DNA from: CALZKI01 sp045124055
GTDB taxonomy: Bacteria; Bacillota; Clostridia; Lachnospirales; Lachnospiraceae
Length of the DNA stretch: 64,000 bases
Reading direction: 5' to 3'
Assembly: GCA_045124055.1 (NCBI GenBank)
Contig: JBGVKZ010000011.1
Coordinates: 186,001-250,000, forward strand
A program made the position numbers and the translations under genes. This document shows, in pieces, positions 9,298 to 18,816 of the stretch; position 1 is the stretch's first letter; each line of letters opens with the position of its first letter. The notes below the pieces were generated by a model, which made no database searches, was not told the DNA's origin, and worked only from the letters and a program-made list of their open reading frames with translations.

Positions 9298-10139
9298 ATA
9301 AATTAGCAAAGTGTATAGCGGCTATTTTCGCATTTCTTTTCTTTGCCATTTTAGTGGTATGGTCAAAAGATGCACAAAAAGGTACAGATATAAGCTATCA
9401 GGTGGTCTGCCTAGGAGATAGTAACTTGGGAAATGTGCAAGATGAAACAGGAATTACCAGCCTTTTGGAAGAAAAACTGGGAAAGTCTGTTTTGAATGGA
9501 GCTTTTGGCGGTAGCACGATGGCAAATATAGATGGAGTAAAGACCGATTACAGTAGTATTTTATCTATGAACAATTTGGCAACTGCCATTTGTAATGGAA
9601 ATTTTGGTATGCAAAAGTCTGCGATAGAAGACATCGAAAGGTCTGACCACGTGAAATATTTTGAAAGTACTTTGGAAAAATTAGAAAGCGTGGATTTTGA
9701 TGCGGTAGAAATTTTGATTATCGAACATGGAGTTAACGACTATTTAAACGGGACACCAATAAAAAATGGTAGTGACCCCTACGATACGGAGACCTTTTGT
9801 GGAACCCTTCGCACAGTGATTACGATGCTAAAGGAAAAATATCCACATTTGCGAATTGTCTTATCTACCCCGACTTATTGTGCGACCATTGGACCGGGCT
9901 GGATTTACCGCTATTGTGATGAATATGATTTTGGTGGAGGTATTCTGGAAGATTATGTGAATGCAGAAATAGAAGTGGCAAAGGAGATGGGCGTTGAGAT
10001 TATCGACACTTATCATCTAGTGAATATCCATTCTGGAAATGTCACAGAGTATGTAGATGACGGATTACATTTAAGTGAAAAAGGCAGAAGTGAAGTGGCT
10101 ACCTTGTGGGCAAATTATTTATTAGGAGAGACGGAATGA
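9279..10139 (+). CDS. Membrane-anchored SGNH/GDSL hydrolase
   Basis: A 286-residue protein with an N-terminal membrane anchor (about residues 11-28) and an outward SGNH domain. The catalytic blocks are GDS with S48, the glycine block near 76-79, HGVND with N153 and DGLH with D261/H264, all intact. SGNH enzymes in glycan clusters often add or remove acyl groups on extracellular sugars. A membrane O-acyltransferase lies about 2.5 kb downstream, so esterase or acyl-transfer activity on the surface glycan is a fair inference. The start is a GTG inside the end of the previous gene, with AGAAGG 8 bp upstream. The gene ends in an ATGA overlap with the next one. Confidence 0.78.
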   Translation: MDKKRLDKLAKCIAAIFAFLFFAILVVWSKDAQKGTDISYQVVCLGDSNLGNVQDETGITSLLEEKLGKSVLNGAFGGSTMANIDGVKTDYSSILSMNNLATAICNGNFGMQKSAIEDIERSDHVKYFESTLEKLESVDFDAVEILIIEHGVNDYLNGTPIKNGSDPYDTETFCGTLRTVITMLKEKYPHLRIVLSTPTYCATIGPGWIYRYCDEYDFGGGILEDYVNAEIEVAKEMGVEIIDTYHLVNIHSGNVTEYVDDGLHLSEKGRSEVATLWANYLLGETE

Positions 10140-11659
10140 TTGAAAGAATAAAGTCAAATAAATTATGGCAATATACTTTTTTTACAGCAATTATTTTGGG
10201 ACTTTGTACTCATTTGCCGATTATGTTGTCGGACATTCCAAATCATGATGGTTTGGCAAGTATCTATTTTGACCAAAATATGATTACTTCAGGAAGATGG
10301 TTTTTATCCATAGCCTGTGGATTTTCTTCTTATTATTCTCTGCCATGGCTGATAGGGTTACTGGCAATTTTGCTTTTGGCAGTTACCTCGGTTATTTTGG
10401 TAGAAGTATTGGAAATGAAAAAAATCTCCGGAGGCATTATGATTGCGGCCTTATTGGTAACGTTTCCTGTGTTAACCTCAACTTTTGCCTACGTGTTTAC
10501 AATGGACGGATATATGCTTTCTGTACTTTTATCGGTATTGGCGGTATATTTAGTAGGTAAGAAAAAGTATGGATTTCTTTTAGGCGGCATTGCCTTAGCC
10601 TTCAGTATGGGAATTTATCAGGCGTATTTGCCTATTTGTATTTTGTTATGCCTTTATAAAGTCGTATTGATTTTGTTAGAAGAAAAGGCAATCAAAGAGA
10701 AAATAAAGGCGATTTTATCCTATCTTTATATGGGAGTAATAGGAGTTTCGCTTTATTATATAATTTTGCAGATTATGCTTTGGGTACAAAAAAAGGAATT
10801 GGCATCTTATCAGGGAATCAATGAAATGACTGGCTTTTCCTTTGGTACGATTACCCAGTTATACAAAGATTTTGTAGAGTTTGTACTAACTGGAAAAGTG
10901 TTATTTAATAATGGGTTCTCCATTTTGGCATTTGGAGCCTTGGGAATTTTGTTTGTTATAGCACTTATCAAGCTTTGCAGACAAAAGAAGCTCTATAAAT
11001 CCGTATGGTTTTATGGGGTACTTTTGGTACTTGGCGGCGTAATTCCGGTAGTATCCAATGTGATTTTACTGATTTCACCAAATGTGTCATATCATACGTT
11101 GATGCGATATCAGTATGTGGTATTTTTGATGGTGATGATAGCTTTTGTGGAAAAATATTTGGTACTTTCGGTAAAAAAGGCAGGTGCAATTTTATCTTGC
11201 GTTGTATTGGTGTTGACCTTTAATTACGTGGTAACAGATAATATTGCTTATTCCAACTTGGAAAAGAAGTATGAAAAGACCTATGCATATTGCGTAAGAC
11301 TTGCAGACAGAATGGAACAGACTGAGGGATATTACCAGGGAATCCCGATTGCAATGATAGGCGTTGTCAGTGATAACGAATATCCACTGACAGATGTAAC
11401 CGGTGAAGTTACCAGTAAATTACTGGGTATCACAGGGGATATGCTTTTATATACCAGTGAAAATTATAAGGCATTTTTCCAAAATTATCTGGGAATTACA
11501 ATAAATCTTGTGCCTATCGACAATATGACAGAAATTTATAACTCCGAAGAATATTGGGAAATGGATAGTTTCCCGGCTGCCAACTCAATGAAGGTAGTAG
11601 ACGGAGTCTTATACATTAAGACAGAAAATAAAGAAACCATTCCCTATTCGGAAAAATAA
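10136..11659 (+). CDS. GtrII-like membrane glucosyltransferase
   Basis: A 507-residue protein with about ten membrane helices and a C-terminal soluble part of about 110 residues. The N-terminal part (SDIPNHDG ... GRWFLSI) has the early acidic loop and GRW motif seen in the GtrII glucosyltransferase family, which uses polyprenyl-phosphate sugars as donors outside the membrane. I chose the ATG at 10136, which overlaps the previous stop codon as ATGA and has GGAGAG upstream. The next gene is a GtrB-like enzyme that would make the lipid-linked donor, so the two look like a functional pair. The family call is from pattern memory. Confidence 0.65.
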   Translation: MIERIKSNKLWQYTFFTAIILGLCTHLPIMLSDIPNHDGLASIYFDQNMITSGRWFLSIACGFSSYYSLPWLIGLLAILLLAVTSVILVEVLEMKKISGGIMIAALLVTFPVLTSTFAYVFTMDGYMLSVLLSVLAVYLVGKKKYGFLLGGIALAFSMGIYQAYLPICILLCLYKVVLILLEEKAIKEKIKAILSYLYMGVIGVSLYYIILQIMLWVQKKELASYQGINEMTGFSFGTITQLYKDFVEFVLTGKVLFNNGFSILAFGALGILFVIALIKLCRQKKLYKSVWFYGVLLVLGGVIPVVSNVILLISPNVSYHTLMRYQYVVFLMVMIAFVEKYLVLSVKKAGAILSCVVLVLTFNYVVTDNIAYSNLEKKYEKTYAYCVRLADRMEQTEGYYQGIPIAMIGVVSDNEYPLTDVTGEVTSKLLGITGDMLLYTSENYKAFFQNYLGITINLVPIDNMTEIYNSEEYWEMDSFPAANSMKVVDGVLYIKTENKETIPYSEK

Positions 11660-11680
11660 ATAGAAATTCTGGAGGATATT

Positions 11681-12634
11681 ATGAAATTACTTTCGATTAT
11701 CATTCCTTCTTTTAACGAAGAAAAAAATATTCCAAATACAGCAAAAGTGCTGTCGGAATTACTGGAAAAAGAAAAAATTAATTATGAATTAGTGTTTGTT
11801 AGCGATGGCTCTAAAGATGGTACATACGAGGCTATTTTAGAGGAAACAAAAAAGAACCCTTGTGTGAAGGGAGCACAGTTCAGTCGAAACTTCGGAAAAG
11901 AAGCCAGTATTTTTGCAGGACTTGAATTGGCTTGCGGAGATGCCTGCATCATTATGGATTGCGATTTGCAGCATCCACCGGAAGTGATTCCGGAAATGTA
12001 TGACTTGTGGCAGGAAGGTTACGAGATTGTAGAAGGTATTAAAAATAGTCGAGGAAAAGAAGGGATTTTCCACAAGCTTTTTGCCAATACGTTCTATGGA
12101 ATTATGAGTAAATTGATGAAAATGGATATGAAGTCTTCTTCGGATTTCAAATTGATTGATAGAAAAGTGGTAAATGTATTGCTGGACTTAAAGGAACATA
12201 ATACCTTCTTTAGAGCTCTGACTTTCTGGGCCGGTTTTAAAACCACTAAGGTATATTATGATGTGAAAGAACGTGCTTTTGGTACGACAAAATGGTCTTT
12301 TAAGAGTTTATTGCGTTATGCCATTAACAATGTAACCAGTTTTAGTACCCTTCCTTTACAGGCAGTTACCATTATGGGTATTGTATCCATTCTATTTAGT
12401 ATTGTGCTTGGAATTCAGACCCTAGTAAAGTTCTTTATGGGTACAGCTCAAGAAGGTTTTACAACGGTTATTTTGCTGATTCTGATTGTAGGCGGATTTA
12501 TTATGATAAGCCTTGGAATTATCGGTCATTATATTGCTAAAATTTATGAAGAAGTAAAAGGCAGACCGAAATATATCATCCGTGATGTGACAGAAAATGT
12601 AAGAGGTAATATAAAAGATGAAGACAAAGAGTAA
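11681..12634 (+). CDS. GtrB-like polyprenyl-phosphate glycosyltransferase
   Basis: A 317-residue GT2 enzyme with IIPSFNEE (about 7-14), SDGSKDGT (41-48) and the DCDLQHPP motif (93-100) typical of GtrB and polyprenyl-phosphate glucosyltransferases. Two C-terminal membrane helices lie at about 230-255 and 265-290. It should load a sugar, often glucose in this family, onto undecaprenyl phosphate in the cytoplasm. The gene has a clear GGAGG site and follows the GtrII-like gene by 21 bp. Its end overlaps the acyltransferase gene by 17 bp. It is a second such enzyme, distinct from the one at 1062-2015, which suggests two different lipid-linked sugar donors. Confidence 0.83.
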   Translation: MKLLSIIIPSFNEEKNIPNTAKVLSELLEKEKINYELVFVSDGSKDGTYEAILEETKKNPCVKGAQFSRNFGKEASIFAGLELACGDACIIMDCDLQHPPEVIPEMYDLWQEGYEIVEGIKNSRGKEGIFHKLFANTFYGIMSKLMKMDMKSSSDFKLIDRKVVNVLLDLKEHNTFFRALTFWAGFKTTKVYYDVKERAFGTTKWSFKSLLRYAINNVTSFSTLPLQAVTIMGIVSILFSIVLGIQTLVKFFMGTAQEGFTTVILLILIVGGFIMISLGIIGHYIAKIYEEVKGRPKYIIRDVTENVRGNIKDEDKE

Positions 12635-13700
12635 ACGTTTAGCCAATATAGAATTATTGCGTATTCTTGCGATGCTTATGGTAGTTATGCTTCATTATCT
12701 TGGCAAAGCAGCGTTATTGCCTATGCCAGGGCTTGCCATGAACGCACAAGGATATGTGGCATGGATTATGGAAGCTTTATGTATTGTAGCTGTCAATGTA
12801 TATGTGCTTATCAGTGGATATTTTCTGGTACAAAGCCAGTTCAAATTCGGCAGAGTGGTAGAACTGGTTTTACAGGTATTATTCTATGCTATTTTAGTAA
12901 CTGCGGTAGCCTATGCTTTGGGTATTGTCGGAAATGAGATTTTTGGTATCTATAACCTGACGGTACAGCTATTCCCATTTCAAATGCAGGAATACTGGTT
13001 TATGACAGCCTACTTAATTATGTATTTGTTGTCGCCATTTTTGGCAGCTGGAGCAAAAGCAGTTTCTCAGAAACAGTTAAAAGTATCCATTTTATTGCTC
13101 CTTACGGTATTTTGTTTTGTAAAAAGCATTCTTCCTGTTGATATGGCACTGGGTAATCACGGCTATGATGCATTGTGGCTTATCTGCCTGTTTTTAATCG
13201 CTGCGTACATCCGATTATATGGCATCAAATTTTTGGAAAAGCCATGGTCGGCAGCCTTATTATATTTTGGCTCTTGTTTTATGATATTCGCTGAGACTTT
13301 CGTGCTTGGAATTATTTATGAAAAAACCGGAAAACTTGGAATGGTGAGTGGTTCTTCTTATCATTACAACCATATTTTTAACTTGCTAGCATCGATTGGT
13401 CTTTTTATGTGGTTTTTAAATATGAAAATACCGGAGGGAAAAGTCAGCAGAATTATTTGTAAAATTTCGCCTTACACATTAGGCGTGTACCTATTGCATG
13501 ACCACATTTACGTTAGAAATCTGTGGACCGGCTGGCTGAAAGCCGGTAGTGCCACAAATGTGGTGACGTTTGTGTTGATGGCACTGGGTTCTGTATTATT
13601 GGTATTTGTCATTGGTATTGTTGTAGATTATTTTAGAAGCTTGTTGTTTAAATTAGGGAGCAAATTGATTCATGGTAAAAAAGCTGGAAAAGATATTTGA
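12618..13700 (+). CDS. Acyltransferase-3 family membrane O-acyltransferase
   Basis: A 360-residue protein with about ten membrane helices. The N-terminal LLRILAMLMVVMLHY segment carries the conserved arginine and histidine of the acyltransferase-3 (OafA/WecH-like) family. These enzymes bring acyl groups, usually acetyl, across the membrane for O-acetylation of polysaccharides. It overlaps the preceding GT2 gene by 17 bp and the following membrane gene by 29 bp, so it is part of the same transcript. The neighbouring SGNH domains may act together with it. The acyl group and the sugar are unknown. Confidence 0.8.
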   Translation: MKTKSKRLANIELLRILAMLMVVMLHYLGKAALLPMPGLAMNAQGYVAWIMEALCIVAVNVYVLISGYFLVQSQFKFGRVVELVLQVLFYAILVTAVAYALGIVGNEIFGIYNLTVQLFPFQMQEYWFMTAYLIMYLLSPFLAAGAKAVSQKQLKVSILLLLTVFCFVKSILPVDMALGNHGYDALWLICLFLIAAYIRLYGIKFLEKPWSAALLYFGSCFMIFAETFVLGIIYEKTGKLGMVSGSSYHYNHIFNLLASIGLFMWFLNMKIPEGKVSRIICKISPYTLGVYLLHDHIYVRNLWTGWLKAGSATNVVTFVLMALGSVLLVFVIGIVVDYFRSLLFKLGSKLIHGKKAGKDI

Positions 13701-15447
13701 CAATCAAATATGGAATAGAATCACAAATTTTCTATTTCCGGTTCTTTTGGTATTGTTTTCATTTATCCATATAAATGAGGGCATTACGGTAACGGATACA
13801 GGTTATAATTACGGAAATTTTGTTTCTTTTGATAGTCTTGATGATATGTGGAAATTTTCCACCTATTTAGCAAGTGCCTTAGGAGCTTTTTTTACAAAGC
13901 TTCCTTTTGGAAAGACAATGATTGGACTTAATTTTTATACCGGATTATTGAAAATCGTGGCAGCCTTACTAGCGTACTATTTTTGCATAAAAGTGTGTAA
14001 AATACGAAAAGAAATGGTTTTTCTTGGGGAAATGATTGCGTTAGGGCTTTGCTGGTGTCCGACGGCATTGATTTATAACTATTTGACGTATCTGCTTTTT
14101 CACCTGGCAGCAATGTTTTTGTATATGGCGATTGTGAAGGAAAAGAAAAGCTACTATGTTTTTGCAGGAATCTTTCTTGGTGTTAATTTATTTGTACGAT
14201 TGCCAAATGTAGCAGAGATTGCACTCATTGTGGTGGTGTGGCTTGCCGGAATTATCTATAAAAAAAGAGTTTTTGAGATTGTGAAAAATACTCTTTTTTG
14301 TGTGCTTGGTTATGGAATTGGTGGAATAAGCGTATTTGCCTATCTTGTCTGTCGTTATGGACTAAAAAGATATGTAGAGGGTATTTTATCTTTATTTGCC
14401 ATGACACAGGAAGCCGGTAGTTACACCGTAAAAGCTATGATTGTGGATACTTTGAGAGTCTATCTGCAGTATAGTAAATGGTTTCTTTATGGTGTACTTT
14501 TGATTGCTTTGGGAATGCTTCTTTTTAGAGTACTGAAAGAAAAGTTTCTGTTCCTTAAAAAAGGTCTTTTTGTGATTCTTATGGTAGTTGGAGTGTATCT
14601 TTTTAAGCGAATGGGTATGTTTTCGGACAACTATCGAAGTTATGAATCTATCTTTGGCTGGGGCGTAATGTTGCTTATGTCGTGCCTTTTCCTGGGAGCA
14701 GGTGTGATTTTATCCAAAAAGAGAAAGAACGAAGAAAAAGTGCTATGGTGTATCCTGTGCGTGATTATTTTGATTACTCCTCTTGGAAGTAATAACCATT
14801 TGTATTCACCGATGAACAACCTGTTTCTTGTAGCACCGCTTTTCTTAAATTATATATGGGAATTGCTATCTTGCGAAAAAAGAAGTATTATGATATGGAA
14901 GATTTCCTTATCCAATAGTCCCCAAAAGATTACTTTGGTGATACTAGCGATGGTGTTGTTTATACAAAGTTTTCTGTTTGGCAGCAGCTTTGTTTTCAGA
15001 GATGGCGTAGGTGGAGAAGACAGAGACTATGTGATAAAAGAGAATTCTGTATTAAAGGGGATGTATACCACCACAAAAAATGGGCAGAATTTGCAGGAAT
15101 TGAATGATTATCTGGTGGAAGGGAATCTTATTGGAAGTGATGCATTATTATTTGGCAATGTGCCTTCTTGTGCTTTCTATTTCCAGTTTCAACCGGTATT
15201 GTCAAGTACCTGGCCGGATTTACCTTCGTATTCCTTGGAAAAATTCAAGGCAGAAGTGGATAAGTTAAGAGAAGAAAATAAGACACCAATGATTTTGCTT
15301 TCTGCAAATCCCACGGATATAGGGATGAGCGAAAATGCCAGTGATTCTTTAAGTGAAAAGTTGACGTATTTAAGCGATTTTATGGAAGAAAATCAATATG
15401 AAAAGGTGTTTTCAAATGAAGCGTTTATGCTTTATAGAAGTAAGTAG
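13672..15447 (+). CDS. Polytopic membrane protein, GT-C-like glycosyltransferase candidate
   Basis: A 591-residue protein with about eleven membrane segments and a C-terminal soluble domain of about 150 residues. An early periplasmic-type loop contains acidic residues (TVTDTGYNYGNF, about residues 39-50), placed where GT-C enzymes carry the catalytic aspartate. I do not recognise a named family. Context between GtrII/GtrB-like, acyltransferase and aminosugar genes supports a role in glycan assembly. It overlaps the previous gene by 29 bp in a different frame, which is long for this cluster but leaves ATG-GTA-AAA as the best start. The next gene begins 30 bp after its stop. Confidence 0.6.
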   Translation: MVKKLEKIFDNQIWNRITNFLFPVLLVLFSFIHINEGITVTDTGYNYGNFVSFDSLDDMWKFSTYLASALGAFFTKLPFGKTMIGLNFYTGLLKIVAALLAYYFCIKVCKIRKEMVFLGEMIALGLCWCPTALIYNYLTYLLFHLAAMFLYMAIVKEKKSYYVFAGIFLGVNLFVRLPNVAEIALIVVVWLAGIIYKKRVFEIVKNTLFCVLGYGIGGISVFAYLVCRYGLKRYVEGILSLFAMTQEAGSYTVKAMIVDTLRVYLQYSKWFLYGVLLIALGMLLFRVLKEKFLFLKKGLFVILMVVGVYLFKRMGMFSDNYRSYESIFGWGVMLLMSCLFLGAGVILSKKRKNEEKVLWCILCVIILITPLGSNNHLYSPMNNLFLVAPLFLNYIWELLSCEKRSIMIWKISLSNSPQKITLVILAMVLFIQSFLFGSSFVFRDGVGGEDRDYVIKENSVLKGMYTTTKNGQNLQELNDYLVEGNLIGSDALLFGNVPSCAFYFQFQPVLSSTWPDLPSYSLEKFKAEVDKLREENKTPMILLSANPTDIGMSENASDSLSEKLTYLSDFMEENQYEKVFSNEAFMLYRSK

Positions 15448-15477
15448 TACAAAGATGACTTTGGAATGGAGAAAATT

Positions 15478-16608
15478 ATGATTAATTTTAATGTGCCACC
15501 CTTTACAGGAAATGAAATGGAATATATAAAAAAAGCTGTGGAAAATCAGAAGATTTGTGGTGATGGCGAGTTTACAAAAAAATGTAATGCGTGGATAGAA
15601 GAAAGGACAAAAACACCAAAATGTCTTTTAACCACCTCCTGCACACACGCTTTGGAATTGGCAGCACTTTTGGCTGGAATCAAAGAGGGAGATGAGGTAA
15701 TTCTTCCGTCTTATACCTTTGTATCCACTGCAGATGCTTTTGTACTAAGAGGTGCAAAAGTGGTATTTGTGGATATCAGACCGGATACTATGAATATTGA
15801 TGAAACCAAAATAGAAGCAGCCATTACCGATAAGACAAAAGCCATTGTTCCGGTTCATTATGCGGGAGTTGCCTGCGAAATGGATACCATTATGGATATT
15901 GCCAAAAGACATAATCTGATAGTCATTGAAGATGCTGCACAGGGAATTATGTCAACCTATAAAGGCAAAGCATTAGGAACTATTGGAGACTATGGTTGTT
16001 TTAGTTTTCATGAAACAAAAAATTATAGTATGGGTGAAGGCGGTGCACTTTTAATCCGCGATGAAGCCAAAGTAGAAGAAGCAGAGATTATTCGTGAAAA
16101 AGGTACCAACAGAAGTAAGTTTTTCCGCGGACAGATTGATAAATATACTTGGGTAAACTACGGTTCTTCTTATTTGCCAAGTGATATGAATGCAGCATAT
16201 TTATACGCACAGCTTGAGATGGCAGATGAAATCAACGAATCCAGACTTGCTATTTGGAATCGTTATTACGAAGGCTTACAGGAACTCAAAGAATGTGGCA
16301 AAATTGAATTGCCAGTGGTACCAGAGGGCTGCGTACATAATGCCCATATGTTTTATATTAAGGCAAAGGATTTGGAAGAAAGAACAAAACTTATTTCTTT
16401 CCTTAAAGAAAATGGCATTTTAAGTGTGTTCCATTATATTCCCCTTCATTCTGCACCGGCAGGTGAGAAATTTGGTGAATTTTTTGGAGAGGATAAGTAT
16501 ACAACAAAGGAAAGTGAAAGACTTGCCCGTCTTCCAATGTATTATGGTCTTACTATGGAGCAGGTGGACTACATTATTAGCAAAGTGAAAGAATTTTATA
16601 GTAAATAA
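15478..16608 (+). CDS. wecE: dTDP-4-amino-4,6-dideoxygalactose transaminase
   Basis: A 376-residue DegT/DnrJ/EryC1-type, PLP-dependent sugar aminotransferase. It follows the enterobacterial WecE/RffA pattern closely along its whole length: the start MINFNVPP, LPSYTFVSTADAFVLRGAK, EDAAQG, GCFSFHETKNY with the PLP-binding lysine, REKGTNRS and FGEFFGEDKYTTKESER. The known reaction converts dTDP-4-keto-6-deoxyglucose to dTDP-4-amino-4,6-dideoxygalactose. The keto sugar would come from RfbA and RfbB encoded about 10 kb downstream. I chose the ATG at 15478 (GGAG 6 bp upstream) because it aligns with the E. coli start; 15466 is an alternative. No WecD-like acetyltransferase is visible in the window. 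Confidence 0.88.
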   Translation: MINFNVPPFTGNEMEYIKKAVENQKICGDGEFTKKCNAWIEERTKTPKCLLTTSCTHALELAALLAGIKEGDEVILPSYTFVSTADAFVLRGAKVVFVDIRPDTMNIDETKIEAAITDKTKAIVPVHYAGVACEMDTIMDIAKRHNLIVIEDAAQGIMSTYKGKALGTIGDYGCFSFHETKNYSMGEGGALLIRDEAKVEEAEIIREKGTNRSKFFRGQIDKYTWVNYGSSYLPSDMNAAYLYAQLEMADEINESRLAIWNRYYEGLQELKECGKIELPVVPEGCVHNAHMFYIKAKDLEERTKLISFLKENGILSVFHYIPLHSAPAGEKFGEFFGEDKYTTKESERLARLPMYYGLTMEQVDYIISKVKEFYSK

Positions 16609-16611
16609 GTT

Positions 16612-18816
16612 ATGACAAATAAGATGAAGGCTTTTTCGCAAAACTTCATAAGGTATTTTTTCTATATAGCGGTTTTTGCACAGATTGTGTCGGGAACCGT
16701 CTATTTAGTTTGTAATTTTGCTGACTTTATCGTATATCCTGAGACAGAGGAAATGGTTAATGCGGCGAGAAATTTAATTTTTGACGAATATATTGGATTT
16801 TTGTATCCATTGTTTATAAGACTTTGCCTGGGAATACAAAAGAGCCTGGGAATCGGCTACTATATAGTGGCTCATTTTATCCAGCTCCTTTTGTTTGTTG
16901 GGGCAATTTTTTATATGATAAAGCCGTTCTTTTCAGGGAAAAAGGCGTGGGTTGGAAGCTTCCTTGTGACTTCTTTTCCATTTTGTATGCAAAGCATTTT
17001 GATGGTTTCGCCTTTTGCATTTAAAGCAGCCTTTAGCTTTTTTATGGTTGGTGCAATGGTGAGGATTTATCGGAAAAAAGAGAAAATCTGTATGAAATCT
17101 GCAGTGGTTTTGGGTATTTCCTACCTTTTGGCATCTTTTAACCAGCCTGATGATAAGTATCTGTGGATTCTTCCGATATTTGTATTGACGATTTTGTTAT
17201 TACTACGAAGAAAAGAAGTTTTGAAAGCCTGGAAAAAACTAGTGGTTTTACTGGTGGCAATTTCCCTGTTTTTTGTTAGCTTCTTTATTTGTCATAAGGT
17301 GATAGATGAGGGAGCCAGAGGACGTATGCAAAAAACGGTCTACTCGGTTTTGTTTCAAAGAACGATATGGCCTGATTTGCGAGTGAAATATGGATTTTTA
17401 CCGGAAGAAATGTGGACATATATCTCTTCCGATGATGCAGTTTCCAGTAACCAGTATGCAGAATATATTGTGTATTCCATTGGTCCCAAAATTGAAAATC
17501 AGGTTGGAGTAGAAAAGGCAAATGAATTGTATAAAGAGGCCGTTTTGAACCAATTATCCTATAATAAGAGGGCTATTTTTGAAAATGTAAGCGAGGATTT
17601 TCTTGGCTATTTATTTGAGCCTTATACGACTATATGGCATATGAATGGTCAGGGTGGCTCGGCTTTTGGAAAGCTATATAGTAGTATGAGTGAAGGCAAT
17701 GCAAAAGGTGCCTATGGGTATATGTGTGTTTCCTTTATGACGTTATTTGTGTTAACACTGGGCGGAATTTTATCTGTGATAAAGAAGAAGCTATTGGCAG
17801 GAAAAGAGAGAAAACGACTGATTCTTCTGGCAGGTGGAATGCTGATTTATCAGGCACTTTTTTATGCCGTTGTTAATGTGCAAGGGGTGGATTATCGCTA
17901 TGTATTATTGAATATGAGTATATATCTGTTGTTTGCTCTTTGGTGTAGCTTATTTTATCAGGAAAATAAGCCGGTTTCCGATAATCGAAAACTTTCAAAA
18001 AAAGCAAAAGGAATCTTAGGTGCTGTTTTTGGTGGGGGTATTCTGCTTGCTGGGGTGATTATGACGTTGCAAAAAGGATATAAGGAAAGCGATATGCTGG
18101 AAAATAAGAAAATTGTCTGTTTTGGTGATAGTATCTGGGGATTAGTTGATGATGAAACCGGTATTGCAAAATGGCTGGAAAAGATGACTGGAGCTACGGT
18201 TTATAATTATGCCATTCCGGGTACAACGGCAGTTAGTACGCTGGGAACAGAAGCAGAAGATGATTTTAGTGGATATAGTTTATACGAGATTGTGTCAGCC
18301 TTAGCCAGTGGCGAAAATCGCACAAATGGTAGAAAAATGCAGGAAATATTAGCTGCTCCATTACAGGAAGCGGACTATTTGATTTTAGAATATGGGCTTA
18401 ACGACTATTTTAAGGGAGCTATGATTCAATCTGGGGACAAGTACGAGGTTACTTGCTATGCGGGTGCTTTCCGATACGCAATCGAAACGTTGCAGGAAAA
18501 ATATCCCAATTTGCAGATTGTTTTATTGGGGCAAACTTATTGCCAATTCTATTCCTATGGTTTAGTAGAAGAAGATAGCGACACCTGTAATTTAGGCGGT
18601 GGTGTTGGTACGGATTATGTTAAGGCACTTTCCGAGGTTGCGAAGGAATACGATTTGCTTTTTATCAATCTTTATGAGGAACTGCCCATAAATGAGTGGA
18701 ATGGCACGTTATTTTTGGAAGATGCTACGCATCTAAATGAAAGAGGGCGTAAAGAATATGCCCAGGTGGTAGCGAAGTATTTGTTAGAAGATTTTCAGGA
18801 AAGGAATGCTCAATGA
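16612..18816 (+). CDS. Fusion of a GT-C-like membrane domain and an SGNH hydrolase domain
   Basis: A 734-residue fusion. Residues 1 to about 485 contain roughly ten membrane helices with a large loop at about 235-340, as in membrane glycosyltransferases. Residues 495-734 form an SGNH domain with GDS (serine near 507), IPGTT (near 535-539), YGLND (asparagine near 597) and DATH close to the end, so all four catalytic blocks are present. The SGNH part aligns well with the stand-alone protein at 9279-10139. The domain would sit outside the membrane and may act on ester groups of the glycan handled by the membrane part. It ends in an ATGA overlap with the next gene. Confidence 0.75.
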   Translation: MTNKMKAFSQNFIRYFFYIAVFAQIVSGTVYLVCNFADFIVYPETEEMVNAARNLIFDEYIGFLYPLFIRLCLGIQKSLGIGYYIVAHFIQLLLFVGAIFYMIKPFFSGKKAWVGSFLVTSFPFCMQSILMVSPFAFKAAFSFFMVGAMVRIYRKKEKICMKSAVVLGISYLLASFNQPDDKYLWILPIFVLTILLLLRRKEVLKAWKKLVVLLVAISLFFVSFFICHKVIDEGARGRMQKTVYSVLFQRTIWPDLRVKYGFLPEEMWTYISSDDAVSSNQYAEYIVYSIGPKIENQVGVEKANELYKEAVLNQLSYNKRAIFENVSEDFLGYLFEPYTTIWHMNGQGGSAFGKLYSSMSEGNAKGAYGYMCVSFMTLFVLTLGGILSVIKKKLLAGKERKRLILLAGGMLIYQALFYAVVNVQGVDYRYVLLNMSIYLLFALWCSLFYQENKPVSDNRKLSKKAKGILGAVFGGGILLAGVIMTLQKGYKESDMLENKKIVCFGDSIWGLVDDETGIAKWLEKMTGATVYNYAIPGTTAVSTLGTEAEDDFSGYSLYEIVSALASGENRTNGRKMQEILAAPLQEADYLILEYGLNDYFKGAMIQSGDKYEVTCYAGAFRYAIETLQEKYPNLQIVLLGQTYCQFYSYGLVEEDSDTCNLGGGVGTDYVKALSEVAKEYDLLFINLYEELPINEWNGTLFLEDATHLNERGRKEYAQVVAKYLLEDFQERNAQ

